Positions 48,786 through 58,859 of a stretch of DNA of 64,000 nucleotides are shown here, in pieces; position 1 is the first letter of the stretch; each line of letters starts with the position of its first letter. The notes beneath the pieces were generated by a model, which saw only the letters and a program-made list of their open reading frames with translations, made no database searches and had not been told where the DNA came from. A program made the translations under genes and the position numbers. This DNA comes from Pleurodeles waltl (Eukaryota > Chordata > Amphibia > Caudata > Salamandridae): the NCBI RefSeq assembly GCF_031143425.1, contig NC_090439.1, positions 350,232,027-350,296,026 of the forward strand, given 5' to 3'.

Positions 48786-51700
48786 GGGGGGGGCAGAAAT
48801 GCCCTAAAATAAATTTGCCCCCCCAACCCCCACCCTCCCCCGCCGGGAGCGAACTTTGCCTACGGGGTCGCTCCCCCTGCGTGACATTGGCACCAAAAAA
48901 CAAATCCCCGGTGCCTAGTGGTTTCTGCCCCCTTGGGGGCAGGTTGACCTAAACTCAGCCAATCTGCCCCCAAGGGGGGCAGAAATGGCCTAAATACAAT
49001 TTGTCCCCCAGGGGAGCGACTTTTGCCTGATGGGTCGCTCCCCATCTCTAAAAAAAAAAAAAAAAAGAAAAAAAAGAAAAATTCCCCTGGCGCCTAGAGG
49101 TTTCTGCCCCCCCGGGGGCAGATCGGCCTAATGATAGGCCGATCTGCCCCCCGGGGGGGCAGAAATGGCCTAAAATAAATTTGCCCCCCCAACCCCCATC
49201 CCCCCCCCGGGAGCGACCCTTGCCTACGGGGTCGCTCCCCCTGCGTGACATTGGCGCCAAAAAACAAATCCCCGGTGCCTAGTGGTTTCTGCCCCCTTGG
49301 GGGCAGATTGACCTAAAATTGGGCAATCTGCCCCCAGGGGGGCAGAAATGGTCTAAATACAATTTGCCCCCCCAGGGGAGCGACCCTTGCCTGATGGGTC
49401 GCTCCCCATCTCTAAAAAAAGAAACAACAACAAAAAAAACACACACAAAAAAAATTGCCCTGGCGCCTAGAGTGTTCTGCCCCCCCCCGGGGGCAGTTCG
49501 GCCTAATAATAGGCCGATCTGTCCCCCGGGGGGGCAGAAATGGCCTAAAATAAATTTGCCCCATCACCCCCCCCCCCCCCGGGAGCGACCCTTGCCTACG
49601 GGGTCGCTCCCCCTGCGTGACATTGGCGCCAAAAAACAAATCCCCGGTGCCTAGTGATTTCTGCCCCCTTGGGGGCAGATTGACCTAAAATTGGCCAATC
49701 TGCCCCCAGGGGGGCAGAAATGGTCTAAATACAATTTGCCCCCCAGGGGAGCGACCCTTGCCTGATGGGTCGCTCCCCATCTCTAAAAAAAGAAACAACA
49801 ACAAAAAAAAACACAAAAAAAAAATTGCCCTGGCGCCTAGAGTGTTCTGCCCCCCCCGGGGGCAGTTCGGCCTAATAATAGGCCGATCTGTCCCCCGGGG
49901 GGGCAGAAATGGCCTAAAATAAATTTGCCCCCCCAACCCCCACCCCCCCCCCGGGAGCGACCCTTGCCTACGGGGTCGCTCCCCCTGCGTGACATTGGCG
50001 CCAAAAAACAAATCCCCGGTGCCTAGTGGTTTCTGCCCCCTTGGGGGCAGATTGACCTAAAATTGGCCAATCTGCCCCCAGGGGGGCAGAAATGGTCTAA
50101 ATACAATTTGCCCCCCCCAGGGGAGCGACCCTTGCCTGATGGGTCGCTCCCCATCTCTAAAAAAAGAAACAACAAAAAAAAAAAACACAAAAAAAAAATT
50201 GCCCTGGCGCCTAGAGTGTTCTGCCCCCCCCGGGGGCAGTTCGGCCTAATAATAGGCCGATCTGTCCCCCGGGGGGGCAGAAATGGCCTAAAATAAATTT
50301 GCCCCCCCAACCCCCACCCCCCCCCCGGGAGCGACCCTTGCCTACGGGGTCGCTCCCCCTGCGTGACATTGGCGCCAAAAAACAAATCCCCGGTGCCTAG
50401 TGGTTTCTGCCCCCTTGGGGGCAGATTGACCTAAAATTGGCCAATCTGCCCCCAGGGGGGCAGAAATGGTCTAAATACAATTTGCCCCCCCCAGGGGAGC
50501 GACCCTTGCCTGATGGGTCGCTCCCCATCTCTAAAAAAAGAAACAACAAAAAAAAAAACACACACAAAAAAAATTGCCCTGGCGCCTAGAGTGTTCTGCC
50601 CCCCCCCCGGGGGCAGTTCGGCCTAATAATAGGCCGATCTGTCCCCCGGGGGGGCAGAAATGGCCTAAAATAAATTTGCCCCCCCCAACCCCCCCCCCCC
50701 CCCGGGAGCGACCCTTGCCTACGGGGTCGCTCCCCCTGCGTGACATTGGCGCCAAAAAACAAATCCCCGGTGCCTAGTGGTTTCTGCCCCCTTGGGGGCA
50801 GATTGACCTAAAATCGGCCAATCTGCCCCCAGGGGGGCAGAAATGGTCTAAATACAATTTGCCCCCCAGGGGAGCGACCCTTGCCTGATGGGTCGCTCCC
50901 CATCTCTAAAAAAAAAAAAAAAAGAACAAAAAAAAAAACACACAAAAAACATTTGCCCTGGCGCCTAGAGGTTTCTTCCCCCCCTGGGGGCAGATCGGCC
51001 TAATAATAGGGGGGGCAGAAATGGCCTAAAATAAATTCCCCTCCCCCCCAGGGAGCGACCCTTGCCTAAGTGGTCGCTCCCTTTGCGTGAAATTCACGCA
51101 AAGAAAAAACTCCCTGGTGTCTAGTGGTTTCTACCCCCCTTGGGGGCAGATTGGCCTCATCAAAATAGGCCAATCTGCCCCCAAGGGGGGCAGAAATGGG
51201 CAAAATATAATTTTCCCCCAAGGGGAGCGACCCTTGCCTAAGGGGTCGCTCCCCACCAAAAAAAAAGAAAAAATGAAACAAAAACAAAAAAAATGGTCCC
51301 TGGTGCCTAGAGGTTTCTGCCCCCCCTGGGGGCAGATCGGCCTAATAGTAGGCCGATCTGCCCCCAGGGGGGGCAGAAAAGGCCTTCCCGAAAATATGCC
51401 CCCCTGGGAGCGACCCTTGCCCAAGGGGTCGCTCCCTTTTGTCAATAACAATAAAAAATAAAAAAAATCCCTGGTGTCTAGTGGTTTCTACCCCCCTTGG
51501 GGGCAGATTGGCCTCATCAAAATAGGCCAATCTGCCCCCAAGGGGGGCAGAAATGGCCAAAATATAATTTTCCCCCAAGGGGAACGACCCTTGCCTAAGG
51601 GGTCGCTCCCCACCTCAATAAAAAAAAAATGAAAAAAAAAAAAAAAAAAAATGGTCCCTGGTGCCTAGAGGTTTCTGCCCCCCCTGGGGGCAGATCGGCC

Positions 51701-51835
51701 TAATAAGGCCGATCTGCCCCCAGGGGGGGCAGAAAAGGCCTTTTCAAAAAAATTCCCCCCCTGGGAGCGACCCTTGCCCAAGGGGTCGCTCCCTTTTGTC
51801 AATTTCTACGAAAAAAAAAAAAATCCCTGGTGTCT
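48786..51835 (+). repeat. Tandem array B, GC-rich, dimeric about 372 bp unit made of hairpins
   Basis: The larger period is 370-374 bp (equivalent points at 49639, 50011, 50385 and 50755). Each unit has two related halves of about 186 bp. Each half has a hairpin GGAGCGACCCTTGCC/GGGTCGCTCC, an A-rich linker of AAAAAC/AAAGAA words, CCTGGTGCCTAGTGGTTTCT, and a second hairpin around GGGGGCAGAT...GGCC / GGCC...ATCTGCCCCC. Runs of up to about 13 C's are present. About 16 halves are seen, and those after 51000 are more diverged. Confidence 0.95.
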
Positions 51836-51840
51836 AGTGG

Positions 51841-52250
51841 GGTTTCAAAAACCGGATTGCAAGCAATCCGGCTTTTGAAACCCTCGGAGGGACTTCAAAG
51901 GGAAGGAAATACTTTTCCTTCCCTTTGAAGCCCCTCCGGGCCTCCCAAGTGATTGAAAAAGAAATGCTTTTGCATTTCTTTTTCAATCGCGCTGGAAGCA
52001 GAGCTTCCAGCGCGACGAGGGAGGCCCCTGTGACACATCAGCGCGCGCGCGCGCGCTGACGTCACAGGGGGGGTTCGGGGGTGGAAGGGGAAGGTCTTCC
52101 CCTTCCATCCCCGACTTGGGGGGGGAAGGGGGGTGCACGGGGGGCGCGCTAGCGCGCCCCCAAGTTCCCCTGTGCCATGGACGAGATGATCTCGTCCAAG
52201 GCACAGGGGAACTGTAGCCTTGGACGAGATCATCTCGTCCAAGGCACAGA
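51841..52250. repeat. Chain of about nine consecutive palindromes
   Basis: Palindromes follow one another with almost no gap: 51841-51882 (20 bp arms, one mismatch), 51893-51930, 51951-51988 (17 bp arms, perfect), 51988-52014 (12 bp arms, perfect), 52025-52070 (with a GC alternation), 52081-52110, 52140-52161 (perfect 22 bp), 52164-52212 (about 23 bp arms, one mismatch), 52217-52245 (14 bp arms, perfect, single central base). The last two share the arm TTGGACGAGAT. Confidence 0.95.
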
Positions 52251-52259
52251 AGAGGTTAA

Positions 52260-53920
52260 CACTGGGATCTCGCTCCATTTATATAACAGCTTGTATCTTA
52301 TACAAAGGGATTTACCTTAATTTCCCCTTCCCCCTCGCCCATGATGCACAATAATAGAAACTGTCCGGTAAAAAACTCCACCTAAGAAGCAAATTTAACC
52401 CACTTCTAAAAGTACCCTCTGTTTTATGTTTGAAATTTCCTTTAGCAAAAAGTGGTCCCAAATTGTGCACCTATGTTTTGTGAATAGAAGGGAATTCTGC
52501 CAACCCACCTATGTACTAATAGGGAAGTTCCCAAAATTATGAATGGTAGTGAGTAGCAATCTGACCTGTCTCATCAACCTTTCATGAGGTAGGTCTTAAA
52601 TTGCGATTCACTACAATTGGATGACATCATAGAAATGGTGGCCTGCTCAAGTCAGCAGATCATCCTATCTGAGATCACATATAAAGTCACATTTCTTTTT
52701 TGTTTTCTTTTTAAACATTCCATTTACCTTAAAGGAAATAGTGCTGCATTAAAAAATTAAAAAAAGAAAAGGGGTTTCTTAATTTGTTTCTATGAGAGTT
52801 GGCAGTGGTCTTTTCCCCATTGACCACTTCCCACTCCCCAACAAATGTTCTTAACATTCGCAAAGAGAAAGGACACTCCTTCACATTTGCAAATGGGTTA
52901 ACACCTCCTGTTAAGTGTCAGTACTATGTTAATGGTTTGCAACAGAATTTTGGTGGAAAACATTGATACATACCTTAACGAATAGCTATTTGGAAGGAGC
53001 GCTCCACAAATGCTCCTTTCAAACAGCAAATTGTTAGGGGTTCCTAAACATTTTACCGAATTGGAAAATGGGTTTAGCACATACCAAAAGACCTTTGGCG
53101 GTCACAAACACTGTGATTTTGGAGATCACAGGCTTTGTGACAGAAAAAAGGCTTTGTATATCAGGCACCTTCTTTAAAACAAGCATTTGCAATGCAGTGG
53201 GTCTCGAATTTGCTTGAGTTAAAGCTATTAGCGTTGTAAACTGCTAACTGGACTTTTCTTGCCACATAAACTGAAAATGAAAAGTAAAACAGTTTCACAT
53301 AAGTGAGCCGACGGCCGCCTTGAGCACAAAGGAGACACACAAAAGGAAACATGATGCTAATTCGAGGTTAGTTAAGGAGTTCACTAATATCGGATGCAAA
53401 TAGACAAATTACTGAATTCTTGCTTTGTTGAATAATGTACTAATGATACCCTGCTAAAGTTGACTCATGTTAATGTCATGCTTTATTTTAATGTTCATGA
53501 TCTATGCTTTGATAAAGTTTAGCTTGAGTTGCCAAATTATAGTGGTTTTGATGTGCTTGCTATTGTTGAGACAAATAAACATGATATTAGATGGTAACTA
53601 ATAGGGAATAAATATCCTAACTCTTACTAGATTTGTTGTGGTTATTCATGGCTGAAAGGTCATGGTGCGTCCACTGTATTGATCTATATTAACGTTATTG
53701 ATTAGCTTGAGTGATTAGTTAATGTGAATATTGATGAGGTTATTGATCTATTGACTGCAATGCTAATCGGATACCTTGTTCTGGGAAGTCCCCAAAAGTG
53801 GTCAGAAGGTTCATTGGCCTAGACGTGTCTCCTTGTAAGTTTACTTATCAAGGTTCAGACGCGTTATCACTGCTGACCTTAAATGTATAAACCTGTCTGT
53901 TGCCCCACTTCTAGACAGAT
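52260..53920. other. No gene recognised
   Basis: Normal-composition DNA between two large elements. A TATA-like AAATGTATAAACC at about 53880 just precedes the Harbinger insertion site. No repeat family could be assigned. Confidence 0.45.
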
Positions 53921-53923
53921 TAT

Positions 53924-53939
53924 GGGGGTCATTCCAACC
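53924..53939 (+). repeat. Left terminal inverted repeat
   Basis: GGGGGTCATTCCAACC, inverted at 62560-62575 with two differences, bordered by TAT. Confidence 0.9.
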
Positions 53940-55104
53940 CTGGCGGTCGGTGATAAAGCGGCGGCCAACCCGCCAACAGGCAGGCGGTCAAAAAAAAGGT
54001 ATTCTAACCCTGGCGGGAACTGCCAACACAGGCCGCCACTTTAACACTCCGACCGCCACGGCGGGACAGACAAACAGCGCGGCGGTCACCGCCAACAGGC
54101 AGGCGGCAGACAATGTACCGCCCACCCTATCACAACTCACCAATCCACCACCTTTTCCGGGGCGGGAGCCCCGCCGATAAAAACACGGCGGAAACAGACT
54201 ACCAACGGGAAAACGCTCACCTCTACACACTCCACGAGGAAGGAGGACAGCATGGAACCCGAATTAAACATCCTACCAGCTATTGTCTACCTGCTCATCT
54301 ACCAGGAGTACGAACGCCGGTGCAGACGGCAACGGTGAGTACTGCACCTACGACACAGGGGAGGGGGGAGGAGGAAAGCTTACGGGCACACACATGCGCC
54401 ATACACCCACCCCCCCACCCCAAATACCTACACCCCAAACACCTACACCCCAATGCAGAGCAACAAGTCAGAGTGACAACCCCCAAACCCACCGGAATAA
54501 TGCAAAGACACAATTAAAATGATCTATAAAATATATGTATAAATAGCTCCATTGAAGGTATGGGAAATATGCTATATGAAAGATACAAAATAAGGAATAA
54601 ACATAGTCAAAAATATATACATAGGCAATAAGTCCTGCACATTCTGTCAAAGTTCCATAGTCCGTGGGCCAATGTGCACAAACACATGGGCAAAGCCCAC
54701 ACAGGAGACCAGATACCATTGGAGAGAACACTGCTGGGGCATCAGATGATAAATCTACAGGCACTTCAGGGGGAAGGGAAGGGGAGGCACCTCAGCCACA
54801 TGAGTCCACGATGCCAGATCCACGAGGGGCCTCCATGCCCACTGTCCCATCCTGGGGAGTGCAAAGCCACAGTCTCACAAGTCTCTACAGTGGGTGGCTT
54901 GCCCACTGTGCCATCCTGGGGAGTGCAAAGCCACGGTCTCTCAAGTCTCTACAGTGGGTGGCTTTCCCACTGTTACATCCTGGGAAGTGCCAAGCCACAG
55001 TCCATCAGATGGATTACCGACTCCACTGTTAATGGAGGAGGCATGGTGCCCAGAGTGCTTCGTGAAGCCCTGCTCGACACAGAACCGGCACTGTCAATGG
55101 GCCA

Positions 55105-55977
55105 GCGGTGCTTGAGACGGCGTTGCCCAGCGGAGCGGTGCTTGAAAGGAAGGGCCCAGCGGAGCGGTGCTTGAGATGAAGGGCCCAGCAGAGCGGTGCT
55201 TGACAGGAAGGGCCCAGCGGAGCGGTGCTTGACAGGAAGGGCCCAGCGGAGTGGTGCTTGACAGGAAGGGCCCAGCGGAGCGGTGCAGAGACGGCGGGGC
55301 CCAGCGGAGCGGTGCTTGAGATGAATGGCCCAGCGGAGCGGTGCTTGAGATGAAGGGCCCAGCGGAGCGGTGCTTGAGATGAAGGGCCCAGCGGAGCGGT
55401 GCTTGACAGGAAGGGCCCAGCGGAGCGGTGCTTGACAGGAAGGGCCCAGCGGAGCGGTGCTTGAGATGAAGGGCCCAGCGGAGCGGTGCTTGAGATGAAG
55501 GGCCCAGGGGAGCGGTGCTTGAGATGAAGGGCCCAGCAGAGCGGTGCTTGACAGGAAGGGCCCAGCGGGGCGGTGCTTGACAGGAAGGGCCCAGCGGAGC
55601 GGTGCAGAGACGGCGGGGCCCAGCGGAGCGGTGCTTGAGATGAAGGGCCCAGCGGAGCGGTGCTTGAGATGAAGGGCCCAGCGGAGCGGTGCTTGACAGG
55701 AAGGGCCCAGCGGAGCGGTGCTTGAGATGAAGGGCCCAGCGGAGCGGTGCTTGACAGGAAGGGCCCAGCGGAGCGGTGCAGAGACGGCGGGGCCCAGCGG
55801 AGCGGTGCTTGAGATGAATGGCCCAGCGGAGCGGTGCTTGAGATGAAGGGCCCAGCGGCGCGGTGCTTGAGATGAAGGGCCCAGCGGAGCGGTGCTTGAG
55901 ATGAAGGGCCCAGCGGAGCGGTGCTTGAGATGAAGGGCCCAGCGGAGCGGTGCTTGAGATGAAGGGCCCAGCGGAGC
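55105..55977 (-). repeat. 29 bp minisatellite, about 30 copies
   Basis: About 30 units of 29 bp (core GGGCCCAGCGGAGCGGTGCTT on +) with three variants: ending GAGATGAA, GACAGGAA or CAGAGACGGCG. Because 29 is not a multiple of three, each frame passes through all three readings every 87 bp. This keeps frames open for long stretches without coding meaning. Confidence 0.92.
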
Positions 55978-56366
55978 GGTTCTTGTCAAGGCGGGCCCTG
56001 TTCAGCGGTTCTTGTCACAGCGGGCCCCTGTTCAGCGGTTCTTGTCACGGCGGGGCCCTGTTCAGCGGTGCTTCTCCCGGCTGGGCCCTGTTCAGCGGTT
56101 CTTGACACGGTGGGCCCCTGTTCAGCGGTTCTTGTCACGGCGGGCCCCTGTTCAGCGGTGCTTCTCCCGGCGGGGCCCTGTTCAGCGGTTCTTGTCACGG
56201 CGGGCCCCTGTTCAGCGGTTCTTGTCACGGCGGGCCCCTGTTCAGCGGTGCGTCTCCCGGCGGGGCCCTGTTCAGCGGTGCTTCTCCCGGCGGGGCCCTG
56301 TTCAGCAGTTCTTGTCACGGCGGGGCCCTGTTCAGCGGTGCTTCTCCCGGCGGGGCCCTGTTCACA
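55978..56366 (-). repeat. 30 bp minisatellite, about 13 copies
   Basis: About 13 units of 30 bp with core CCCTGTTCAGCGGT on + and two variants (TTCTTGTCACGG and GCTTCTCCCGG). On the minus strand one frame reads TAEQGPA repeats, related to the TAEQG repeat of copy 1. Confidence 0.92.
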
Positions 56367-56485
56367 GTAGATGCAGGGCTGGTGGTGGCTGACGTGCTTT
56401 TTTTACTCTTACCAGATGGAGGGGGTGGGTCAGTGATTGGAACGAGCTCAAGGTTGGAAAGGAAAAGGACTTGGGAAGGACAGGG

Positions 56486-58552
56486 TCAGGTAGGTGTAGT
56501 GGGTATGGGTGTGGAGGAAGAGGATGTGGTTGTAGGAGAGTCAAGTGTGCTGTCTTTGGGTGCAGGTGCTTGTGACGAAGGCTGTCGTGAGGTGGATGAC
56601 TGTTGGGTGGGTGGCTGCCTGCGTTTGTGTGGTTTGGAAGAGGGGGTGACAGACACACTGGGAGAGGACACAGGGGACGTGTAAATGGCAGTGGGGGTGG
56701 TGACTTCACGTGTGCGGACTGTAATGGAGGGTGTGCTGGTGATGGAAGTACTGGCTGATGGTGGTGTGCATGCAGGTGTGAGTGGAGACGTCACAGGGAG
56801 GGAGGAGGGAGATGAGGAGGTGGGGGACACAGAGGTGGTAGTGACTGTTGGCATGTCTGCATCTGGATGTTGCTTGGGTGAATGCTTGTGGGATCTGTGG
56901 TGCTTATGTCTGGATGAGCTGCCCTTGGGTGTATAGGTGTGTGCAGGCTGGTTTGATGGTGTGGATGGGATAGGCAGAGGAACAGGAGACTGGGACTGGG
57001 TGGAGGGAGTCAGAAGAGGGAGGCTGGAGACAGGGACAATGGCTGCCATCAGTGCTGAGAGCTGAGCGTTGAACGATCGCTGATGGGCAGCCTGACCCGA
57101 ATGAATGCCCTCCAGGTATGCATTGCTCCGATGCACCTCCCTTTCTACAACCTGGATGGCATTCAAAAGGGTAGACTGCCCAACAATGAGTGTCCTGAGG
57201 AGGTCAATGACCTCCTCACTGAGGGCAGCAGGGGTAACTGGGGCAGGGCCTGAGGTGCCTGGGGCGAAGGAGATGCCCGCCTTCCTGGGCGAGCGGGCAC
57301 GGAGCGAAGGCTGAGGGGCTGCTGGGAGGGCGGGGCTGGTGCGCTGGGTGGCGGCTGTACCTGTTGTGGCGGTGGGCACGGATGTTGCCGCCACCGCTAT
57401 GGAGCTCCCTTCCGAGGACGTGTCGGTGTCGCTGACGTCTCCACGAGTCCCCGTTGTGGAGCTCCACTCGCCCTCCGTCTCACTGGTGTACTCGGAGTCT
57501 GTTGTATGGCCCTCCAGGGCCATGTGAGATGCAGCTCCCTCGTGCGCCGATGCCACTTCTCCTCCGCCTGATGATGCTAATGCACACATGAACAGGAAGA
57601 CAAAGAAAATGGGGGGGGGAGAAATGAAGACAGGTTGAGTGCATGCATTGGCAACACCGTTGTCGGAGAGGACAGACACAGAAGCCCCCTGCACTAGGCC
57701 GCGCAATCGGGGTACACTACTCAGTTATTGTGACTAGGCCTACAGGTCTATGGACGACAAATGCACACATGGGTGAGGCCGGACCATGGATAGCTGTACT
57801 TGGCACCCTACAGAGGTGGGGGGCGGGGGCACAGGGCCGTGTCTAACGGAGGGGCCTAGCCTACAGAATGCGCCCTGGCCTAGAGATAGACACAGCCCTC
57901 CTCCCCCACCCAGACACCTTCACTGCGCGCAAAGATAGCAGAATGTGCTGATACTCACCCCCTTGTGTCTGCTGTGATGTCCTCACGCGCCCATCCAAAT
58001 CGGGGTAGGCCACCGCCAGGATCCAGGACATCAGGGGGGTCAATTGGCAGATGGCACCCCTCCTACGTTGGGAGGCCATCCCCAGCAGAGACTCGGCGGT
58101 CTTTCTGGTCCCGCGGCGGATGTCCTCCCACCTCTTTCGGCAGTGGGTGCCCCGTCTGTTGTGGACCCCCAGGGCCCGGATGTCCTTGGCGATGGCACGC
58201 CAAATGTCGATCTTCTGATGGGCGCTGACCTATATGACATGTACAGGGTGGTAAAGGAAATCGCATCAGTTTTCTGCCTGGTCAATGTGAGTGGCCCCCC
58301 CCCTCCCCAACCTTGCCATGTGGCACATGCTCTCATCTTTCGTGCGTTGCACTCCTCATTCGCTCCCCTCCCCACCATTTTACATACACCCCACTCAACA
58401 CAGGCATAGCCCATTCAACGTGCACCCTGTGTACTAACCTGTTGGTCTGGAGGACCGTAGAGTAGCGCATACTGGGGGAGGACCCCATCAACAAGTTTCT
58501 CCAATTCTTCGGAAGTGAAGGCAGGGGCCCTTTCCCCAGTCGCAGCAGCCAT
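56486..58552 (-). CDS. Myb/SANT-like Harbinger protein 1 (three exons, nested in transposase intron)
   Basis: Three exons join in frame: 58552-58439 (38 codons, GTTAGT donor), 58229-57959 (TATAG acceptor, GTGAGT donor) and 57576-56486 (TTAG acceptor), giving 491 residues. The Myb/SANT-like domain is split by intron 1: residues 11-33 (FTSEELEKLVDGVLPQY, LYG) form the first helix, 45-55 (IDIWRAIAKDI) the second, and 67-77 (HCRKRWEDIRR) the recognition helix. Then come an acidic Ser/Thr region, a helical stretch near 245-290 (SEEVIDLLRTLIVGQS) and a basic His/Lys and Ser/Thr/Pro-rich tail. The stop at 56486 may be premature: copy 1 continues in frame there with CGT-type codons, so a CpG change to TGA is likely. 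Harbinger Myb-like proteins bind the element's DNA and carry the transposase into the nucleus. The gene lies antisense inside the transposase intron. Confidence 0.8.
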
Positions 58553-58859
58553 TGTATCTCCCAGACCGAGGTCACAGCAGCACTTAGGTCCTCTCCTGTG
58601 GATGATCAGGTCTCGAGTGATTAAGCAGTTAGAAAATGGCGGTCACGCCCGCGGCGGTGCGTACTTCGGCGGTGCGTACCGCGACCGCCGGCGCACATCG
58701 TCATTGGCTCCTGAGACCCATAGGGTTCAATGTTAACCAATGCTGCTTTGTGCCGCGGTCTTCGACCGCCTACCGCCACGGTGTGCCACGCCAGCGCAGT
58801 GACCTTACATCCCACTGTCACACTTAACAGGTCAGGCAGCCGCCATTTCAAGGGCCCAC
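58553..58859. promoter_or_regulatory. CpG-rich divergent promoter candidate
   Basis: 307 bp between the start of the Myb-like gene (-) and an ATG on + (58860). It is rich in CG (GGCGGTGCGTACC repeated) and has an inverted CCAAT (58703-58707) and a CCAAT (58737-58741). It could drive the Myb-like gene and an alternative transposase transcript. No TATA box is obvious. Confidence 0.35.

Larger units (their letters stand above)
43398..52259. mobile_element. TTAA-flanked foldback-type element, piggyBac-like ends, no transposase (43402-52255)
   Basis: The element runs from 43402 to 52255 (8854 bp), and TTAA borders it on both sides (43398-43401 and 52256-52259). The left tip reads CCCCTTCGCTGCCAGGCC and the reversed right tip reads CCTCTTCTGTGCCTTGG, a short imperfect inverted pair. 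TTAA duplication and C-rich tips are characteristic of piggyBac transposons. Inside are a unique left part (43402 to about 44310), a 373/383 bp tandem array, a GC-rich hairpin array and a chain of palindromes at the right end. No transposase is seen. The assumption that the whole is one mobile unit rests on the TTAA borders and the tips. Confidence 0.6.

Noticed and set aside
49048..51578. Gly/Pro-rich open frames in array B on both strands
   Set aside because: These arise from hairpin arms and C/G runs in a tandem repeat. They are open on both strands, as expected for palindromic DNA.
44310..51835. CRISPR-like appearance of regularly spaced repeats
   Set aside because: The units are contiguous tandem repeats of 373-383 bp without unique spacers, and the context is a vertebrate genome.
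54973..55989. 338-codon open frame on the minus strand
   Set aside because: It runs through a 29 bp tandem array, so the same sequence is read in all three frames in turn. The openness comes from the repeat period.
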